From: Cognatundibacterium rivi
Lineage (GTDB): Bacteria > Pseudomonadota > Gammaproteobacteria > Burkholderiales > Burkholderiaceae_D
NCBI RefSeq assembly: GCF_018139565.1
Contig: NZ_JAGSPK010000002.1
Location: 186,001-250,000, forward strand
DNA: 64,000 nt
Reading direction: 5' to 3'
This document shows, in pieces, positions 52,830 to 62,740 of the stretch. A program made the translations under genes and the position numbers. The notes below the pieces were generated by a model. The model worked only from the letters and a program-made list of their open reading frames with translations, made no database searches and was not told the origin of the DNA. Numbering within the stretch: position 1 is the first letter of the stretch; every line of letters starts with the position of its first letter.

Positions 52830-54836
52830 CTATGCGTTTCTCGTCAGCTTGGGTACGCTAGTTTCTGTCACAGACAGGGTTGCTAATTTTGTCGGTTTCC
52901 CGAAGAAATAGCCTTGTAATTCGTCAACGCCAAGTGCCAGTAATTTTTCACGTTGCTGCGCAGTTTCTACGCCTTCTGCGATGACTTTCAATCCAAATTT
53001 TTTGGCAATCAGAAGAGCTCCTTCAACAACCGCCAGAGATTTTTCATCTGCGGACATGACGAAACTCTTATCGATTTTAATCGCATCCATCGGGAACTCA
53101 TGTAAGCGTGACAGCGACGAATAGCCAGTGCCAAAATCATCCAGATGTATTTCTACTCCCATCTCATGCAAAGCAAGCAGGCTGATCAGTGCCTGCTGCA
53201 TATTCTGTTCATCGAACACGCTTTCCGTCACCTCAATTACCAGATGATCGGCGGCAAGCCCTGTATTTTTCAGGATAACTTGTACCTCGTCGGCAAACGA
53301 TGCTTGTATCAATTGCCGGATCGATGTGTTCACTGCGACTTTTGGGGCGATGTGATCATCGTTTGTGTCTTGCCAGGTTTTTGCTGCAGAACATGCTTGC
53401 TGAAGTACCCATTTGCCGATGTTGATAATATGATCGGACTCCTCCGCCAGAGGAATAAACTCATCGGGAGAAACGGGGCCGATCTCAGCACAAGTCCAGC
53501 GCAGCAATGCTTCCAGTGCGACGACTTCTGTTGATGCTGCCGCGACGATAGGTTGAAAAAACAGTTTCAAGGAACCGTCTTTGTGCGCATTGGCTAGCGC
53601 AATCGACAGCGCCAGTCGGCGTCGCTGAATATCTGCCAGCACCTCAGAATAAAATACTATACGGCCACGACCTAAACGTTTGGCTTCTGACGCAGCCATA
53701 TCTGCACAACTCACCGCTTCAGCAATATCGGTCAGTTTTTCAGCGCATTTTTCAAACACGCCGATACTGGCGCCGATATGTAACTGGCGGCCATTGATCT
53801 GGTAAGGTTGCGACAGCATCACTTGCAGATAATGGCAAGCAGGGTGGATGTCATTGACCGGGATCGCTTCGCAGATAAAATGGATGGCAAACTCGTCACC
53901 ACCCCAGCGACAAACAGAGTGATGCCATGCGCCGCACTCCGTTGCCAGCTCATCCACCAGTTCGGTTAGGCGTTGTGCTACCGCTTGTAACAACAAATCC
54001 CCCCAATCATGGCCTAATCCGTCGTTAATATGTTTGAAACGGTCAAGGTCGATGAACAGAAATAACTGATGATGTAACACTGCTGGCGGGCGATAAGCTT
54101 GTTCCGCTAATCCTCGCCGGTTTAACAGCGACGTCAGTGGATCGTGATTAGCCAGATATTGTAATTGCTTGGTTCTGTCTTCAACGGTTTGTTCCAGCTC
54201 TGAATTAATATTGCAGATTTCTGTATTTTTGACGGATAGCTGAGAGATCAGATCTTCATTGCTTCTTGCCAGATGCAAGGAACGCTCAAGTAGCCTGAAA
54301 TTATTCTGATGGCTGCTCATCATGACCCATGCAAAAATAAATCCCAATATTGCAAGAACGGATAAGCTAGTGTCATCCATCAACAACATTCGTAAGGATG
54401 CTGGGATAATCAGCAACGCGATATAAATTTTGCCTGTGATTTTTAACGATGCCAGCGTGCCGGTCGCCCCTCCTGCAAGGGCGGAGATAATAATCAGGAT
54501 GGCGAATTTATCCTTTGCCTGAAATTCAGGAATACCTATCCAGGCAACGATCATCCAGTTGATAGCAGCGCTTAAAATTGATAAATGAAGCAGGATAAAC
54601 TGATGTCTTGGTATGGCTTGCGTTGAGTACTGCTTGATGGAATGGCAGCAATACACATAAATTCCGTACCGCACAGCGGAAACACCCAGAGAAATCACAA
54701 CCCAGAGCCAGAACCAGCGCGAATGCGTATGGCCGACAATTAAAGTGGCGCCGAGAATCGCAGCGGTGTTAACAACCAGACCTCGTGGGTGATTACGCAG
54801 AGTTTCATGCCATATCTGAGTCCTGTGTTGCAACAT
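52830..54836 (-). CDS. Membrane GGDEF-EAL cyclic-di-GMP protein
   Basis: 668 residues. A membrane domain of about six helices in the first 190 residues (MASE-like, family not named), then a coiled coil (about 195-235), GGDEF (236-395) and EAL (410-655). The cyclase motif is intact (RWGGDEF). The EAL domain keeps EALLRW, VIEVTES, LDDFGTGYSS, the Lys in IKIDKSF, AEGVET and LQGYFFG. Both activities are possible. It is alone between the cyd operon and dctD. Distinct from the copy at 2372 in having no PAS or GAF. Confidence 0.88.
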   Translation of the reverse strand: MLQHRTQIWHETLRNHPRGLVVNTAAILGATLIVGHTHSRWFWLWVVISLGVSAVRYGIYVYCCHSIKQYSTQAIPRHQFILLHLSILSAAINWMIVAWIGIPEFQAKDKFAILIIISALAGGATGTLASLKITGKIYIALLIIPASLRMLLMDDTSLSVLAILGFIFAWVMMSSHQNNFRLLERSLHLARSNEDLISQLSVKNTEICNINSELEQTVEDRTKQLQYLANHDPLTSLLNRRGLAEQAYRPPAVLHHQLFLFIDLDRFKHINDGLGHDWGDLLLQAVAQRLTELVDELATECGAWHHSVCRWGGDEFAIHFICEAIPVNDIHPACHYLQVMLSQPYQINGRQLHIGASIGVFEKCAEKLTDIAEAVSCADMAASEAKRLGRGRIVFYSEVLADIQRRRLALSIALANAHKDGSLKLFFQPIVAAASTEVVALEALLRWTCAEIGPVSPDEFIPLAEESDHIINIGKWVLQQACSAAKTWQDTNDDHIAPKVAVNTSIRQLIQASFADEVQVILKNTGLAADHLVIEVTESVFDEQNMQQALISLLALHEMGVEIHLDDFGTGYSSLSRLHEFPMDAIKIDKSFVMSADEKSLAVVEGALLIAKKFGLKVIAEGVETAQQREKLLALGVDELQGYFFGKPTKLATLSVTETSVPKLTRNA

Positions 54837-55022
54837 AGTCTTCCATTACACGGCCGGGTAATCTTCCATGATATTAAAAGGCCTTTGCTTGCACTGTTAC
54901 TTTTTGTTAATGCTTAACGGTGTTTGACAGTTAGGATGGCGTTCAGAAGAGTCCCTTATCACCTGCTATAAAAGACCTCGTCTATGTCAATGGCAGGATT
55001 AGCGTACTCCGCCATAGTTTAG

Positions 55023-56360
55023 CTACCGTTCATTTCCATCCAGTCCGTATTTTTTTATCTTGTCGTGCAGTGTTGTTTTAGCGACGCCCAGTGCTTCTGC
55101 CGTGCGGGCGAGGCTGCGGTGGCGGTGCAGGGCATCGGCGATCAGCGCTCGTTCGAAGGCATCCACGGTTTCTGCAAGTGGTATTGCGCCTTCTGTTTGT
55201 GGCTGGCCAAAAGGTGGTGAGCCGCTCTCTATCCCGAGAACGCAGCGATCCGCAACGTTCCTCAGCTCGCGGATGTTTCCCGGCCAGTTGTAACCGACTA
55301 ATTGTCGAATGCGGTTGGCTGTTGTTTCTGGCACCGCGCGTTGATGGCGTGCGGCACCCAGCAGCAGGAAATGTTCGAAAAGCAGCGGTATATCTTCACG
55401 TCGCTCGCGTAGTGGCGGCAGATCCAGTGTAGCGACGCTGAGCCGGTAATACAGATCGTTACGGAACGCACCTGTGGCGGCCAGTTCGACTAAGTCTGTT
55501 TTGGTTGCGGCAATAACGCGGCAGTCAATCGCAATCGGTGTGTTCGAACCCAGACGTTCCAGGGTACGTTCCTGCAATACGCGAAGCAATTTGATCTGCA
55601 TGGCAAGCGGCATGCTCTCGATTTCATCGAGAAACAGCGTGCCGCCGCTGGCGTGCTCAATTTTGCCGATGCGTTTTTTGGCGGCACCGGTATACGCACC
55701 AGCTTCGTGGCCGAAAATTTCGCTGTCAAACAAGGTTTCCGGCAGCCCGCCACAGTTGATGGCGACGAAGTTACCATGTCGGCGCGAGCTGGCTTCATGC
55801 AGACAGCGGGCGACGAGTTCTTTACCTGTGCCGGTTTCGCCGTGAATCAGCACATCAGCGGCGCTGTTGGCGAGGCGGGCAACCATGTCGCGGATTTTTT
55901 GCATCGACGGTGCACGGCCTATCATCTTGCCTTCGAGCAGGTCGCGTTGGTCGAGTTGACGCCGCAGATCGCGCACTTCCAGTACAAGGCGACGTTTTTC
56001 CAGCGCACGGCGCACCACTTCAACCAGATATTCCGGAGCGAAAGGCTTCTGAATGAAATCGTGCGCGCCATCTTTCATCGCCTGCACGGCCATCAAAATA
56101 TCACCATGCCCGGTGATCAACACCACGGGCAATTCCGGGTCAATGTTGAGCGTCTCACGCAGGAAGCTCATGCCATCCATCTTCGGTAACCGGATGTCGC
56201 TGACAACGACGCCGCGAAAGTCACGGCTCAGCCGCCGGCGTGCCTGCTCGGCGCTGCTGACGCATTCGACAGCAATGCCTTCGAGTTGCAACGCTTGTTC
56301 ACAACCGAGGGCGACATCTGGGTCGTCTTCAATGATCAGTACTTTCAGAACTTCACTCAT
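55023..56360 (-). CDS. dctD: C4-dicarboxylate sigma-54 response regulator DctD
   Basis: 445 residues. Receiver with acidic pocket EDD, Asp55 in VSDIRLPKMDG and Lys in IQKPF; AAA+ domain with Walker A HGETGTGKE, Walker B GTLFLDEIESMP and the sigma-54 contact loop as GAYTGA instead of GAFTGA; Fis-type HTH at the C-terminus (SLARTAEALGVAKTTLHDKIKKYG). It activates dctA when phosphorylated by DctB. It overlaps dctB by eight bases. The aromatic change Phe to Tyr in the loop is conservative. Confidence 0.93.
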   Translation of the reverse strand: MSEVLKVLIIEDDPDVALGCEQALQLEGIAVECVSSAEQARRRLSRDFRGVVVSDIRLPKMDGMSFLRETLNIDPELPVVLITGHGDILMAVQAMKDGAHDFIQKPFAPEYLVEVVRRALEKRRLVLEVRDLRRQLDQRDLLEGKMIGRAPSMQKIRDMVARLANSAADVLIHGETGTGKELVARCLHEASSRRHGNFVAINCGGLPETLFDSEIFGHEAGAYTGAAKKRIGKIEHASGGTLFLDEIESMPLAMQIKLLRVLQERTLERLGSNTPIAIDCRVIAATKTDLVELAATGAFRNDLYYRLSVATLDLPPLRERREDIPLLFEHFLLLGAARHQRAVPETTANRIRQLVGYNWPGNIRELRNVADRCVLGIESGSPPFGQPQTEGAIPLAETVDAFERALIADALHRHRSLARTAEALGVAKTTLHDKIKKYGLDGNER

Positions 56361-58233
56361 GTTGCTCAGCCTCGTGAATGAGAGGGATTTCTAACGTGAA
56401 CAAGGCACCGCCCTCGGGATGATTAGTGCCAGTCAGGGTGCCACCGAAATCACGAATAATGTCGGCAGAGATCGTCAACCCCAGACCCAGTCCGCCACCG
56501 GCTTGTTTCGTGGTGAAAAACGCTTCAAACAAATGGCTCAGGGCTGTGTCATCCAGCCCCGGACCATGGTCGCGCACCGTCAGTCGGGCTTGTTCGCCAA
56601 TTGATTCGCAGCCAAGCTCAATCAGTGGCGAGGGTTGACCTTCCATGGCGTCAAGTGCGTTACCGATCAGGTTGATTAATACTTGCTCCAGTCGGTTGAC
56701 ATCGCAGAGCGCGACTGGCTCGGGGAGAGGACAGTAACGGCGAACCTCAGCATTGGCATGAATCAGGCGCTGCTCCAGCAGTGCCAACGAATTGTCTAGG
56801 GCATTACATAGCGGAACCGCCTGTAACTGGCCGCTGGACTTGCGGGCAAAGGTACGCAGTTGGCCGGTAATCAATCCCATGCGATCCGTCAGTTGGGCAA
56901 TTCTTTCGAGATTAGTGCGAACCGTGTTGAGATCGCCGCGATCCAAAAAACGCACGCCGTTGCCCGAGAGTGTACGGAGGGCAGCCAGTGGTTGATTAAG
57001 TTCATGTGCGATACCGGTCGATAGCTGACCGATCACCGCCAATTTGCCAGCCTGCACCAGTTCATCCTGTGCTGCACGCAATGTGCGTTCGGCGCGGATA
57101 CGTTCCGTAATTTCCTCCTGCAACTGGGTATTGGTTGCAGACAGGTCGGCGGTGCGTTCATTCACCTTACGCTCCAGCTCGTCATGCGCTTGTTGCAGCG
57201 CTTCGCGAGCCGCTAGCCTATCCTTCAGATGACGACGCCGGTCGTTGGCCATCAGACCAAACATAAACAGCAGCGCTGTGATGACCACGACAACTGCGGC
57301 ACGGCTTTGTGCAATATCATCGACTTGTTTCAGATGCGAAAGGACGGTCAGCGTCCAGGGCGTGCCGGGCAATGGTCGTGATTGCGCCAGAAAACGTCCC
57401 GCCACTGGATAGACCGAGGCGATTTCGGGGGTATCTTTCGCAATGCTGACCAGTCGTGCGCCGTGATCGAGTTCGCGCAACTCTTTCAAGCCCAATGGTT
57501 TAAGGGCGCGTCGGTTGTATTGCTGTGTCTGATCGAAGGCTGTGCGGGTCTTTTCTTCTAAAGGGCGCAGAGTCGTGAATTTCCAGTTGGCGACCGAGCC
57601 GAGGATGACAACGCCATTTTCATCGCTGACCATGGCAGGGGTTTCAACGGTAGTCCACGATTTTTCAAGTTGTTCCAGACTGACTTTGATAACGGCAACG
57701 CCCAACGTCTCGTTATCGTCTGTCAGCTTTGAGGCCAGGTAATAACCGGGCTCGCCACGGGTTGTGCCGATACCAAAGAAGCGGCCATGACCATTCTCCA
57801 TCGCCTCACGGAAATACGGACGAAACGCGAGTTCTTCACCAACGAAACTGTCGGCACGACGCCAATTGCTGGAGGCTACGACATGGCCGTTGGTATCGAT
57901 CAGATAGATAGAAAGCGTCCCGGCACGCTCATTCAGCTGCTCTAGGTAGGCGTTGACCTGCGGCACCAGCTTAAGCGACTTTTCATGGTTGCTCTTTCCC
58001 AGCAAGGCCAGAACGTCACGTTCCAGACCAAGCGTGCCGGGAAGAAACGCATATTTGCCTATTTCACGTTCCAGGCTGGCAGTGTACAGATCAAGACGAT
58101 GCAAACCCGTGGTTTGCAGGTCAGCCAGACCTAGTTGCTGGGCAATGCGGTACGAGGCAAATCCGCTCATGACCATCAGGATAATGAGCAATATCAGAAG
58201 TAACAGGTAACGTAGTGGACGATGACTGGACAT
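56353..58233 (-). CDS. dctB: C4-dicarboxylate sensor kinase DctB
   Basis: 626 residues. TM1 near 8-28, a double-PAS (dCACHE-like) periplasmic sensor containing YLIDTNGHVVASSNWRRADSFVGEELAFRPYF, the known DctB dicarboxylate site, TM2 near 312-330, a coiled coil, HisKA with TGIAHELNQPLAALR, and ATPase boxes NLIGNALDAM, DHGPGLD and GGLGLGLTIS. It senses succinate, malate or fumarate together with DctA. First gene of dctBD. Confidence 0.92.
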   Translation of the reverse strand: MSSHRPLRYLLLLILLIILMVMSGFASYRIAQQLGLADLQTTGLHRLDLYTASLEREIGKYAFLPGTLGLERDVLALLGKSNHEKSLKLVPQVNAYLEQLNERAGTLSIYLIDTNGHVVASSNWRRADSFVGEELAFRPYFREAMENGHGRFFGIGTTRGEPGYYLASKLTDDNETLGVAVIKVSLEQLEKSWTTVETPAMVSDENGVVILGSVANWKFTTLRPLEEKTRTAFDQTQQYNRRALKPLGLKELRELDHGARLVSIAKDTPEIASVYPVAGRFLAQSRPLPGTPWTLTVLSHLKQVDDIAQSRAAVVVVITALLFMFGLMANDRRRHLKDRLAAREALQQAHDELERKVNERTADLSATNTQLQEEITERIRAERTLRAAQDELVQAGKLAVIGQLSTGIAHELNQPLAALRTLSGNGVRFLDRGDLNTVRTNLERIAQLTDRMGLITGQLRTFARKSSGQLQAVPLCNALDNSLALLEQRLIHANAEVRRYCPLPEPVALCDVNRLEQVLINLIGNALDAMEGQPSPLIELGCESIGEQARLTVRDHGPGLDDTALSHLFEAFFTTKQAGGGLGLGLTISADIIRDFGGTLTGTNHPEGGALFTLEIPLIHEAEQHE

Positions 58234-58529
58234 GGTGGCGGGGTGGTTCAGCGGCCTATTATAGAGGAATTTGCGACCATGTTTGACAAACCGGAGGCGC
58301 TCTTTGGTCGTTGTTAGCGCTGTGATTAGCGCTATGGCGGAAACTAAAAAACGGCGCCATTTTTCCTGACGCTAGTCAGGCAGCGGAGCATGTCGCCGTC
58401 GAAGCTGACGAAAGAAAGAAGCAATAACGTATCGTCGTTGATTGCCTAAAAACGGGTATCGCAGGAATGATCGGGTGTTGCTCTATGGTTCAGTCCAAAG
58501 GCCGTACTGAACCATAGAGCACGTAAAAA
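58234..58529. promoter_or_regulatory. Region between dctB start and dctA stop
   Basis: It holds CCTGAC/GTCAGG (58365-58380) with a GCTA loop near the dctB promoter and the 16-bp hairpin described separately. No gene is seen. Confidence 0.5.
58479..58521 (-). terminator. 16-bp perfect hairpin after dctA
   Basis: TGCTCTATGGTTCAGT and its exact complement enclose 11 bases, nine bases beyond the dctA stop. No U-tract follows leftward, so it is a 3' protecting stem or Rho-assisted end. Confidence 0.7.
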
Positions 58530-59834
58530 TCAGGATGCTTTAGTCATCACCAGATCATCAGCGATAGGTAATGCTTCATCTGCTTCAGCGAGAGAATTGT
58601 CGACCTTATCTATCGCATTTTCCCACTTGGCGACGACGGCAGTGGCAATTGCATTGCCAAGCACGTTGGTGGCAGTACGTCCCATGTCAAGAAAGTGATC
58701 AATGCCGAGAACCAGCAGCAAACCCGCTTCCGGCAGATTGAACATCGGCAATACTGCGGCGACTACAACCAGCGAGGCGCGCGGTACACCAGCAATGCCT
58801 TTGCTGGAGATCATCAGTACCAACAGCATAGCGATCTGTGTGGTGATACTCAGTTCGATACCGTAAGCCTGGGCGACAAACAGTGCCGCGAAGGTGGTAT
58901 AGATCATCGATCCATCAAGGTTAAACGAGTAACCGAGTGGCAATACGAAACCGGTGATGCGGTCGCGGATACCGAATTTTTCAAGCTGCTCCATCAATTT
59001 TGGATAGGCCGATTCGCTGCTGGCGGTAGAAAATCCTAACAGCATCGGGCTGCGAATCAGTTTGATCAAACGGAAAACTTCCTTACCCAGTACGAAGTAA
59101 CCAGCCAGAATCAGCACCAGCCAAAGCGCGCCCAGCGTGACATAGAAACTGATCAGCAGCTTTCCGAAAACCATCAACATGCCAAGACCTTGCGTCGTGA
59201 TAATGCCTGCAACAGCACCGAAGACGCCGACGGGGGCAAAACGCATCACGTAATCCGTGACCTTGAGCATGACATGGCCGACTTCTTCCAGTGTTTTGAC
59301 CAGACTACGGGCAGACTGGTTATGAATATGACCGAGCGCCACACCGAAGAACACCGCAAAGACCAGGATTTGCAGAATTTCATTCGCAGCCATTGCCTCG
59401 AAAATATTTTTCGGGAAAACATGCGTGATGAAATCTTTCAGATTCAGCGCGCTGGTCTTCAAACCAACAGAACTGCCGACCTCTGGTAAAGGAATGCCGA
59501 GATTCAGACCGGGATGTAATAAATTAGCGAACACCAGACCCAACGCCAGCGAACACAGCGATGCACCGACGAACCAGCCCAATGCTTTGGCTCCAATACG
59601 GCCAACGGCATTTGTATCACCCATCCCAGCCAGACCTGAAACTAGCGTGGCGAAAATCAGCGGAGCAATGATCATCTTGATCAGGCGCAGAAAAATATCG
59701 GTCAGTATGCTGAAGTAAGAGGCTATTTCCTTGGCTTGAGCCGGGCTGGTTGCGAAGGTGTTGCATGCATAGCCGACAATGATGCCGAGTACCATGGCAA
59801 CCATGATCAGCGTCGTTAATTTGTTCAATTTCAT
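58530..59834 (-). CDS. dctA: C4-dicarboxylate:cation symporter DctA
   Basis: 434 residues. A DAACS-family transporter with eight TM helices and re-entrant loops: TASSESAYPKLMEQLEKFG (HP1), SFNLDGSMIYTTFAALF (TM7), GIAGVPRASLVV (HP2) and DHFLDMGRTATNVLGNA (TM8). It takes up succinate, fumarate and malate with protons or sodium. AGGAAG precedes the ATG by six bases. A 79-codon gene lies 35 bases upstream, and a sigma-54 promoter lies before that. The regulators dctB and dctD follow in the same orientation. Confidence 0.96.
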   Translation of the reverse strand: MKLNKLTTLIMVAMVLGIIVGYACNTFATSPAQAKEIASYFSILTDIFLRLIKMIIAPLIFATLVSGLAGMGDTNAVGRIGAKALGWFVGASLCSLALGLVFANLLHPGLNLGIPLPEVGSSVGLKTSALNLKDFITHVFPKNIFEAMAANEILQILVFAVFFGVALGHIHNQSARSLVKTLEEVGHVMLKVTDYVMRFAPVGVFGAVAGIITTQGLGMLMVFGKLLISFYVTLGALWLVLILAGYFVLGKEVFRLIKLIRSPMLLGFSTASSESAYPKLMEQLEKFGIRDRITGFVLPLGYSFNLDGSMIYTTFAALFVAQAYGIELSITTQIAMLLVLMISSKGIAGVPRASLVVVAAVLPMFNLPEAGLLLVLGIDHFLDMGRTATNVLGNAIATAVVAKWENAIDKVDNSLAEADEALPIADDLVMTKAS

Positions 59835-59869
59835 AATGGCTTCCTATTGTGTTGACGTGAAGTGGGACT

Positions 59870-60109
59870 TCAGGCGGTCATATTCGGGATCATTGGTGGC
59901 GTGAGCAGCACTTCGGGGCGATGAATTTCAGCATGTTGCCCAAGGCTCATCATTTTGTGTTTGAGCACGACTTCTCCAGTACGACGAACATCGACGACAG
60001 TGAAGCCGTGTTTTGCCATTGCACGCGGCCGTTGGATGTCGTAGTCGTTGATAAGGGTTTTGCTGTTACCGGACTGGCCGTGCTCCATGTGAGTTCTTAC
60101 TGCACTCAT
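59870..60109 (-). CDS. Small protein co-transcribed with dctA, 79 aa
   Basis: Not recognised. ATG 60109 follows GGAGACA by about seven bases, a good site. The protein is soluble, His-rich (about 7 in 79) with RAMAKHGFTVVDVRRTGEVV as a possible small strand-helix unit and no signal peptide. It sits between the sigma-54 promoter (60182-60168) and dctA, 35 bases before dctA, so it is expressed with the transporter. A role in dicarboxylate uptake or regulation is inference only. Confidence 0.65.
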   Translation of the reverse strand: MSAVRTHMEHGQSGNSKTLINDYDIQRPRAMAKHGFTVVDVRRTGEVVLKHKMMSLGQHAEIHRPEVLLTPPMIPNMTA

Positions 60110-60167
60110 GGGTTTGTCTCCGTTATTTATTTGTTGGCCGCGCGAGTGCGAGGCTGGTGTTTCTATC

Positions 60168-60182
60168 GCACAGATCATGCCA
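60168..60182 (-). promoter_or_regulatory. Sigma-54 (-24/-12) promoter of the dctA operon
   Basis: Read leftward: TGGCAT, five bases, GTGC. The invariant GG and GC are ten bases apart, as required. This predicts a start near 60156 and a leader of about 47 bases to the small gene. Confidence 0.72.
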
Positions 60183-60251
60183 CTACCAAATAATCTATAA
60201 GCTTTTGATTGCTATAGATAATTTAATGCTGTAGATGCGCGGGAAGATCGG

Positions 60252-60292
60252 TTTTCCGGAAAATGATTGCTATCAGTGTTCGGATTTCCGAA
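60252..60292 (-). promoter_or_regulatory. Tandem palindromes, probable DctD enhancer sites
   Basis: TTTTCCGGAAAA (60252-60263) is a perfect palindrome; TTCGGATTTCCGAA (60279-60292) is a perfect inverted repeat with a two-base spacer. Centres are 28 bp apart and lie about 100 and 130 bp upstream of the predicted sigma-54 start, the usual place for DctD. Both share the TTCCGRA-type half-site. Confidence 0.7.
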
Positions 60293-60840
60293 TGGATTTC
60301 ACTAAGGGGAATAGGGTTTGGTACGTTTGCAGTTACTTTTTTAAGTCACATCGCGTTCTTGCAGTTTGTTCACGTTGGCGATTGATCTCATGAATAAACA
60401 CTGGGGAGCAAACTATTGTATGAACGCAATGAGAGATATTCCGGCAGGATGTCCTCGTTGTCTGCTGCATGCGCAAACTGCAAATAGCGTGGCTCGACGA
60501 GTGAGGCCAATCGCGGGAACCAGATCGGTAATTTCTTCTTATACGTTTTTTAACTGAGACATTTTGTCTCAAGGTATAAAAATTGTTTTGAAGTAGTATG
60601 TTTCAGGATGTGCAGCACCTCATCCTTGTATGGCAGTTGTTGATGTTTTCTCTTCTCACATTTGCAGTTGGAAAATTACTCCACTGGATACCGGTCTTAT
60701 TTCATCGGTAGATGCAATGAAAGACGCAAGCAGGATGCCAGAGACGGTGGTTTGAACAAAAAATGAAGCTACTGAAGCCGTGTTCTAAGGTAGTGTTCCT
60801 CACAATAGCTAGTGGCAAGTAATGGCCGGAAAGTACTCAA
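60293..60840. other. Gene-poor region
   Basis: About 550 bases with no convincing gene. One inverted repeat TGAGAC/GTCTCA (60555-60571). A 63-codon rightward frame (60366-60557) has no ribosome site. Confidence 0.4.
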
Positions 60841-61086
60841 ATGATGGATTGGACCCCAATAGTTTTCGTGATCTTTAAACTTCTCGTGCTCGGCACAGGC
60901 ATGTTTTTCGCCATCAAATGGCATTACGATCAAGGGAACAAGGAAAAGGATAGGGGAATGGAGATGCGCGCAGTGCTGCGCACGAGCGGCAAGGTGATCG
61001 TAGTGTTCACGCTGTTGTTACTGGGCTTGGGCCTGATTACCTTCGTCCTTAGCAGCCTGAGCGGTTTGGATATGACCTTCCCATGA
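60841..61086 (+). CDS. Small membrane protein, 81 aa
   Basis: Two hydrophobic helices (about 7-25 and 51-72) joined by a charged loop with KWHYDQGNKEKDRG. The start is one of two adjacent ATGs with GGAAAG upstream. No family is recognised. It could be a two-TM subunit or a regulator of a membrane complex. Its neighbours, a promoter region and a convergent tRNA gene, give no hint. Confidence 0.6.
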   Translation: MMDWTPIVFVIFKLLVLGTGMFFAIKWHYDQGNKEKDRGMEMRAVLRTSGKVIVVFTLLLLGLGLITFVLSSLSGLDMTFP

Positions 61087-61238
61087 TGGCAAAAAATAGT
61101 TGGCCAATAGCGATTAATGTGCCAGCGTCTTCCGTATGAAATTATTGAACTAACGGAAGCCTTAGCTAGCTTCATTTCTTCAGAAAAAAAAAGAGAGAAA
61201 AATCTGCTGGGGAAATGTTGAGGTAAATTCCTCGGAAA

Positions 61239-61266
61239 GAAAAAAGGCCAATCGCATGATTGGCCT
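61239..61266 (-). terminator. Terminator of tRNA-Pro
   Basis: AGGCCAATC/GATTGGCCT around a four-base loop, then leftward TTTTTTC. Confidence 0.9.
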
Positions 61267-61282
61267 GAATCCTTGATTTTAT

Positions 61283-61359
61283 TGGTCGGGACGGTGTGAT
61301 TCGAACACACGACCCCGTGCACCCCATGCACGTACGCTACCAGGCTGCGCTACGCCCCG
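61283..61359 (-). tRNA. tRNA-Pro (anticodon GGG)
   Basis: 77 bases with encoded CCA. Acceptor CGGGGCG/CGTCCCG, anticodon stem CGTGC/GCACG with loop ATGGGGT (GGG), T-arm GTGTG-TTCGAAT-CACAC. Single gene with its own terminator. Confidence 0.96.
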
Positions 61360-61596
61360 ACGCTAAGCGAAAGATTATAGTGCATGAATGGCGTTTTTAC
61401 CATGCTTGCCAGTGTCGTTTTGCAGAAAATCCCCGAAAGAATTTAACAATTTATTTTGAATATTTGACTAAAATATTTTCATATTTCCTGAAAAGCTGTA
61501 AAAATACAGTCACACAGGTCGCATGCGTGAATTCCTGATGTTATTGACGTGAATTGGCGCTGCGGTGGGGAATAAAACTACACAACATACATATTT

Positions 61597-62721
61597 ATGA
61601 CCATAAAAATCAGTCAGAATTTCGACGCGGGAGCGATCGAAGTGGTGAAGGCGGACGAGGCAGATGCAATCGAACTGAAGTTGCGTAAAGATTCACATGC
61701 CGATATCTGGCAATGGTTTCATTTCCGTTTGCAAGGTGCGCGTCATCAGGAAACAGTGATGCGTATTCTGAATGCCGGCGAGGCGACTTATGCCAAGGGC
61801 TGGGAAAATTATCGTGCGGTGGCTAGTTATGACCGTGAAACCTGGTTCCGCGTTGATACGGAGTTTGATGGCAAGGTGATGACGATACGTCATACGCCCG
61901 AATACGACAGTGTATATTACGCGTATTTCGAGCCGTACAGCTGGGAACGTCACCTCGATTTGCTGAGCAGTGTTCAACATTCACCGTTGGTCGAAGTGGT
62001 GGATCTGGGTAATACCGTTGATGGCCGCGATCTGAATATGGTTGTCGTCGGTGATCCGGCTGCTGAGAAAAAGGTCTGGATAATTGCACGTCAGCATCCG
62101 GGCGAGACGATGGCAGAATGGCTGGTCGAAGGTACTTTGGGTGCTTTGCTTGATCCGTCCAATCCAATTGCACGCAGTATTCTGCAGAAGGCAGTGCTGT
62201 ATATCGTGCCGAATATGAATCCTGATGGCGCTGCGCGCGGCAATCTGCGCACGAACGCGGCTGGTGCCAATCTGAACCGTGAATGGATGACGCCGACTCT
62301 GGCAACGAGCCCGGAAGTATTCCATGTAAAAAACAAGATTCACGAAACCGGTTGCGATCTGTTCCTCGATATTCATGGCGACGAGGCTTTGCCGTATGTA
62401 TTTGTGGCAGGCAGTGAAATGATCGAAGGCTTCACTGAGAAGCAGGCAAAAGAGCAGCAAGTGTTTGTCGATAGCTTCTGCGCTGCCAGCCCTGATTTCC
62501 AGACCAAGTTTGGTTACGAGGCGTCGAAATACAATGAAGACATGTTGAAGTTGGCTTCCAAGTATATTGGTCACACCTTTAAATGTGTGTCGCTGACACT
62601 GGAATTACCGTTCAAGGATAATGCGAATTTGCCGGATGCAGAAACCGGATGGGATGGCGCCCGCAGTATCAAACTGGGTGAGGCGATGTTGCAACCGATT
62701 CTGGCTTCCTTGAATAGCTGA
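61597..62721 (+). CDS. M14-family zinc carboxypeptidase, cytosolic CCP-like
   Basis: 374 residues without signal peptide. An N-terminal beta domain (about 1-125, with DIWQWFHFRLQGA) is followed by the M14 catalytic domain. Zinc ligands His and Glu in RQHPGETMAEW, third ligand His in FLDIHGDEAL, NPDGAARGNLRTNAAGANLNREW for substrate, and catalytic Glu in LTLELPF. This is the layout of CCP/Nna1-like enzymes, whose eukaryotic members trim glutamate chains; bacterial substrates are mostly unknown. Followed by a strong terminator. Confidence 0.9.
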   Translation: MTIKISQNFDAGAIEVVKADEADAIELKLRKDSHADIWQWFHFRLQGARHQETVMRILNAGEATYAKGWENYRAVASYDRETWFRVDTEFDGKVMTIRHTPEYDSVYYAYFEPYSWERHLDLLSSVQHSPLVEVVDLGNTVDGRDLNMVVVGDPAAEKKVWIIARQHPGETMAEWLVEGTLGALLDPSNPIARSILQKAVLYIVPNMNPDGAARGNLRTNAAGANLNREWMTPTLATSPEVFHVKNKIHETGCDLFLDIHGDEALPYVFVAGSEMIEGFTEKQAKEQQVFVDSFCAASPDFQTKFGYEASKYNEDMLKLASKYIGHTFKCVSLTLELPFKDNANLPDAETGWDGARSIKLGEAMLQPILASLNS

Positions 62722-62740
62722 AACGGTTAATCAATAAAGA

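Noticed and set aside
60366..60557. 63-codon frame with CPRC motif
   Set aside because: No ribosome site and no conserved pattern; it lies in a gene-poor AT-rich stretch.
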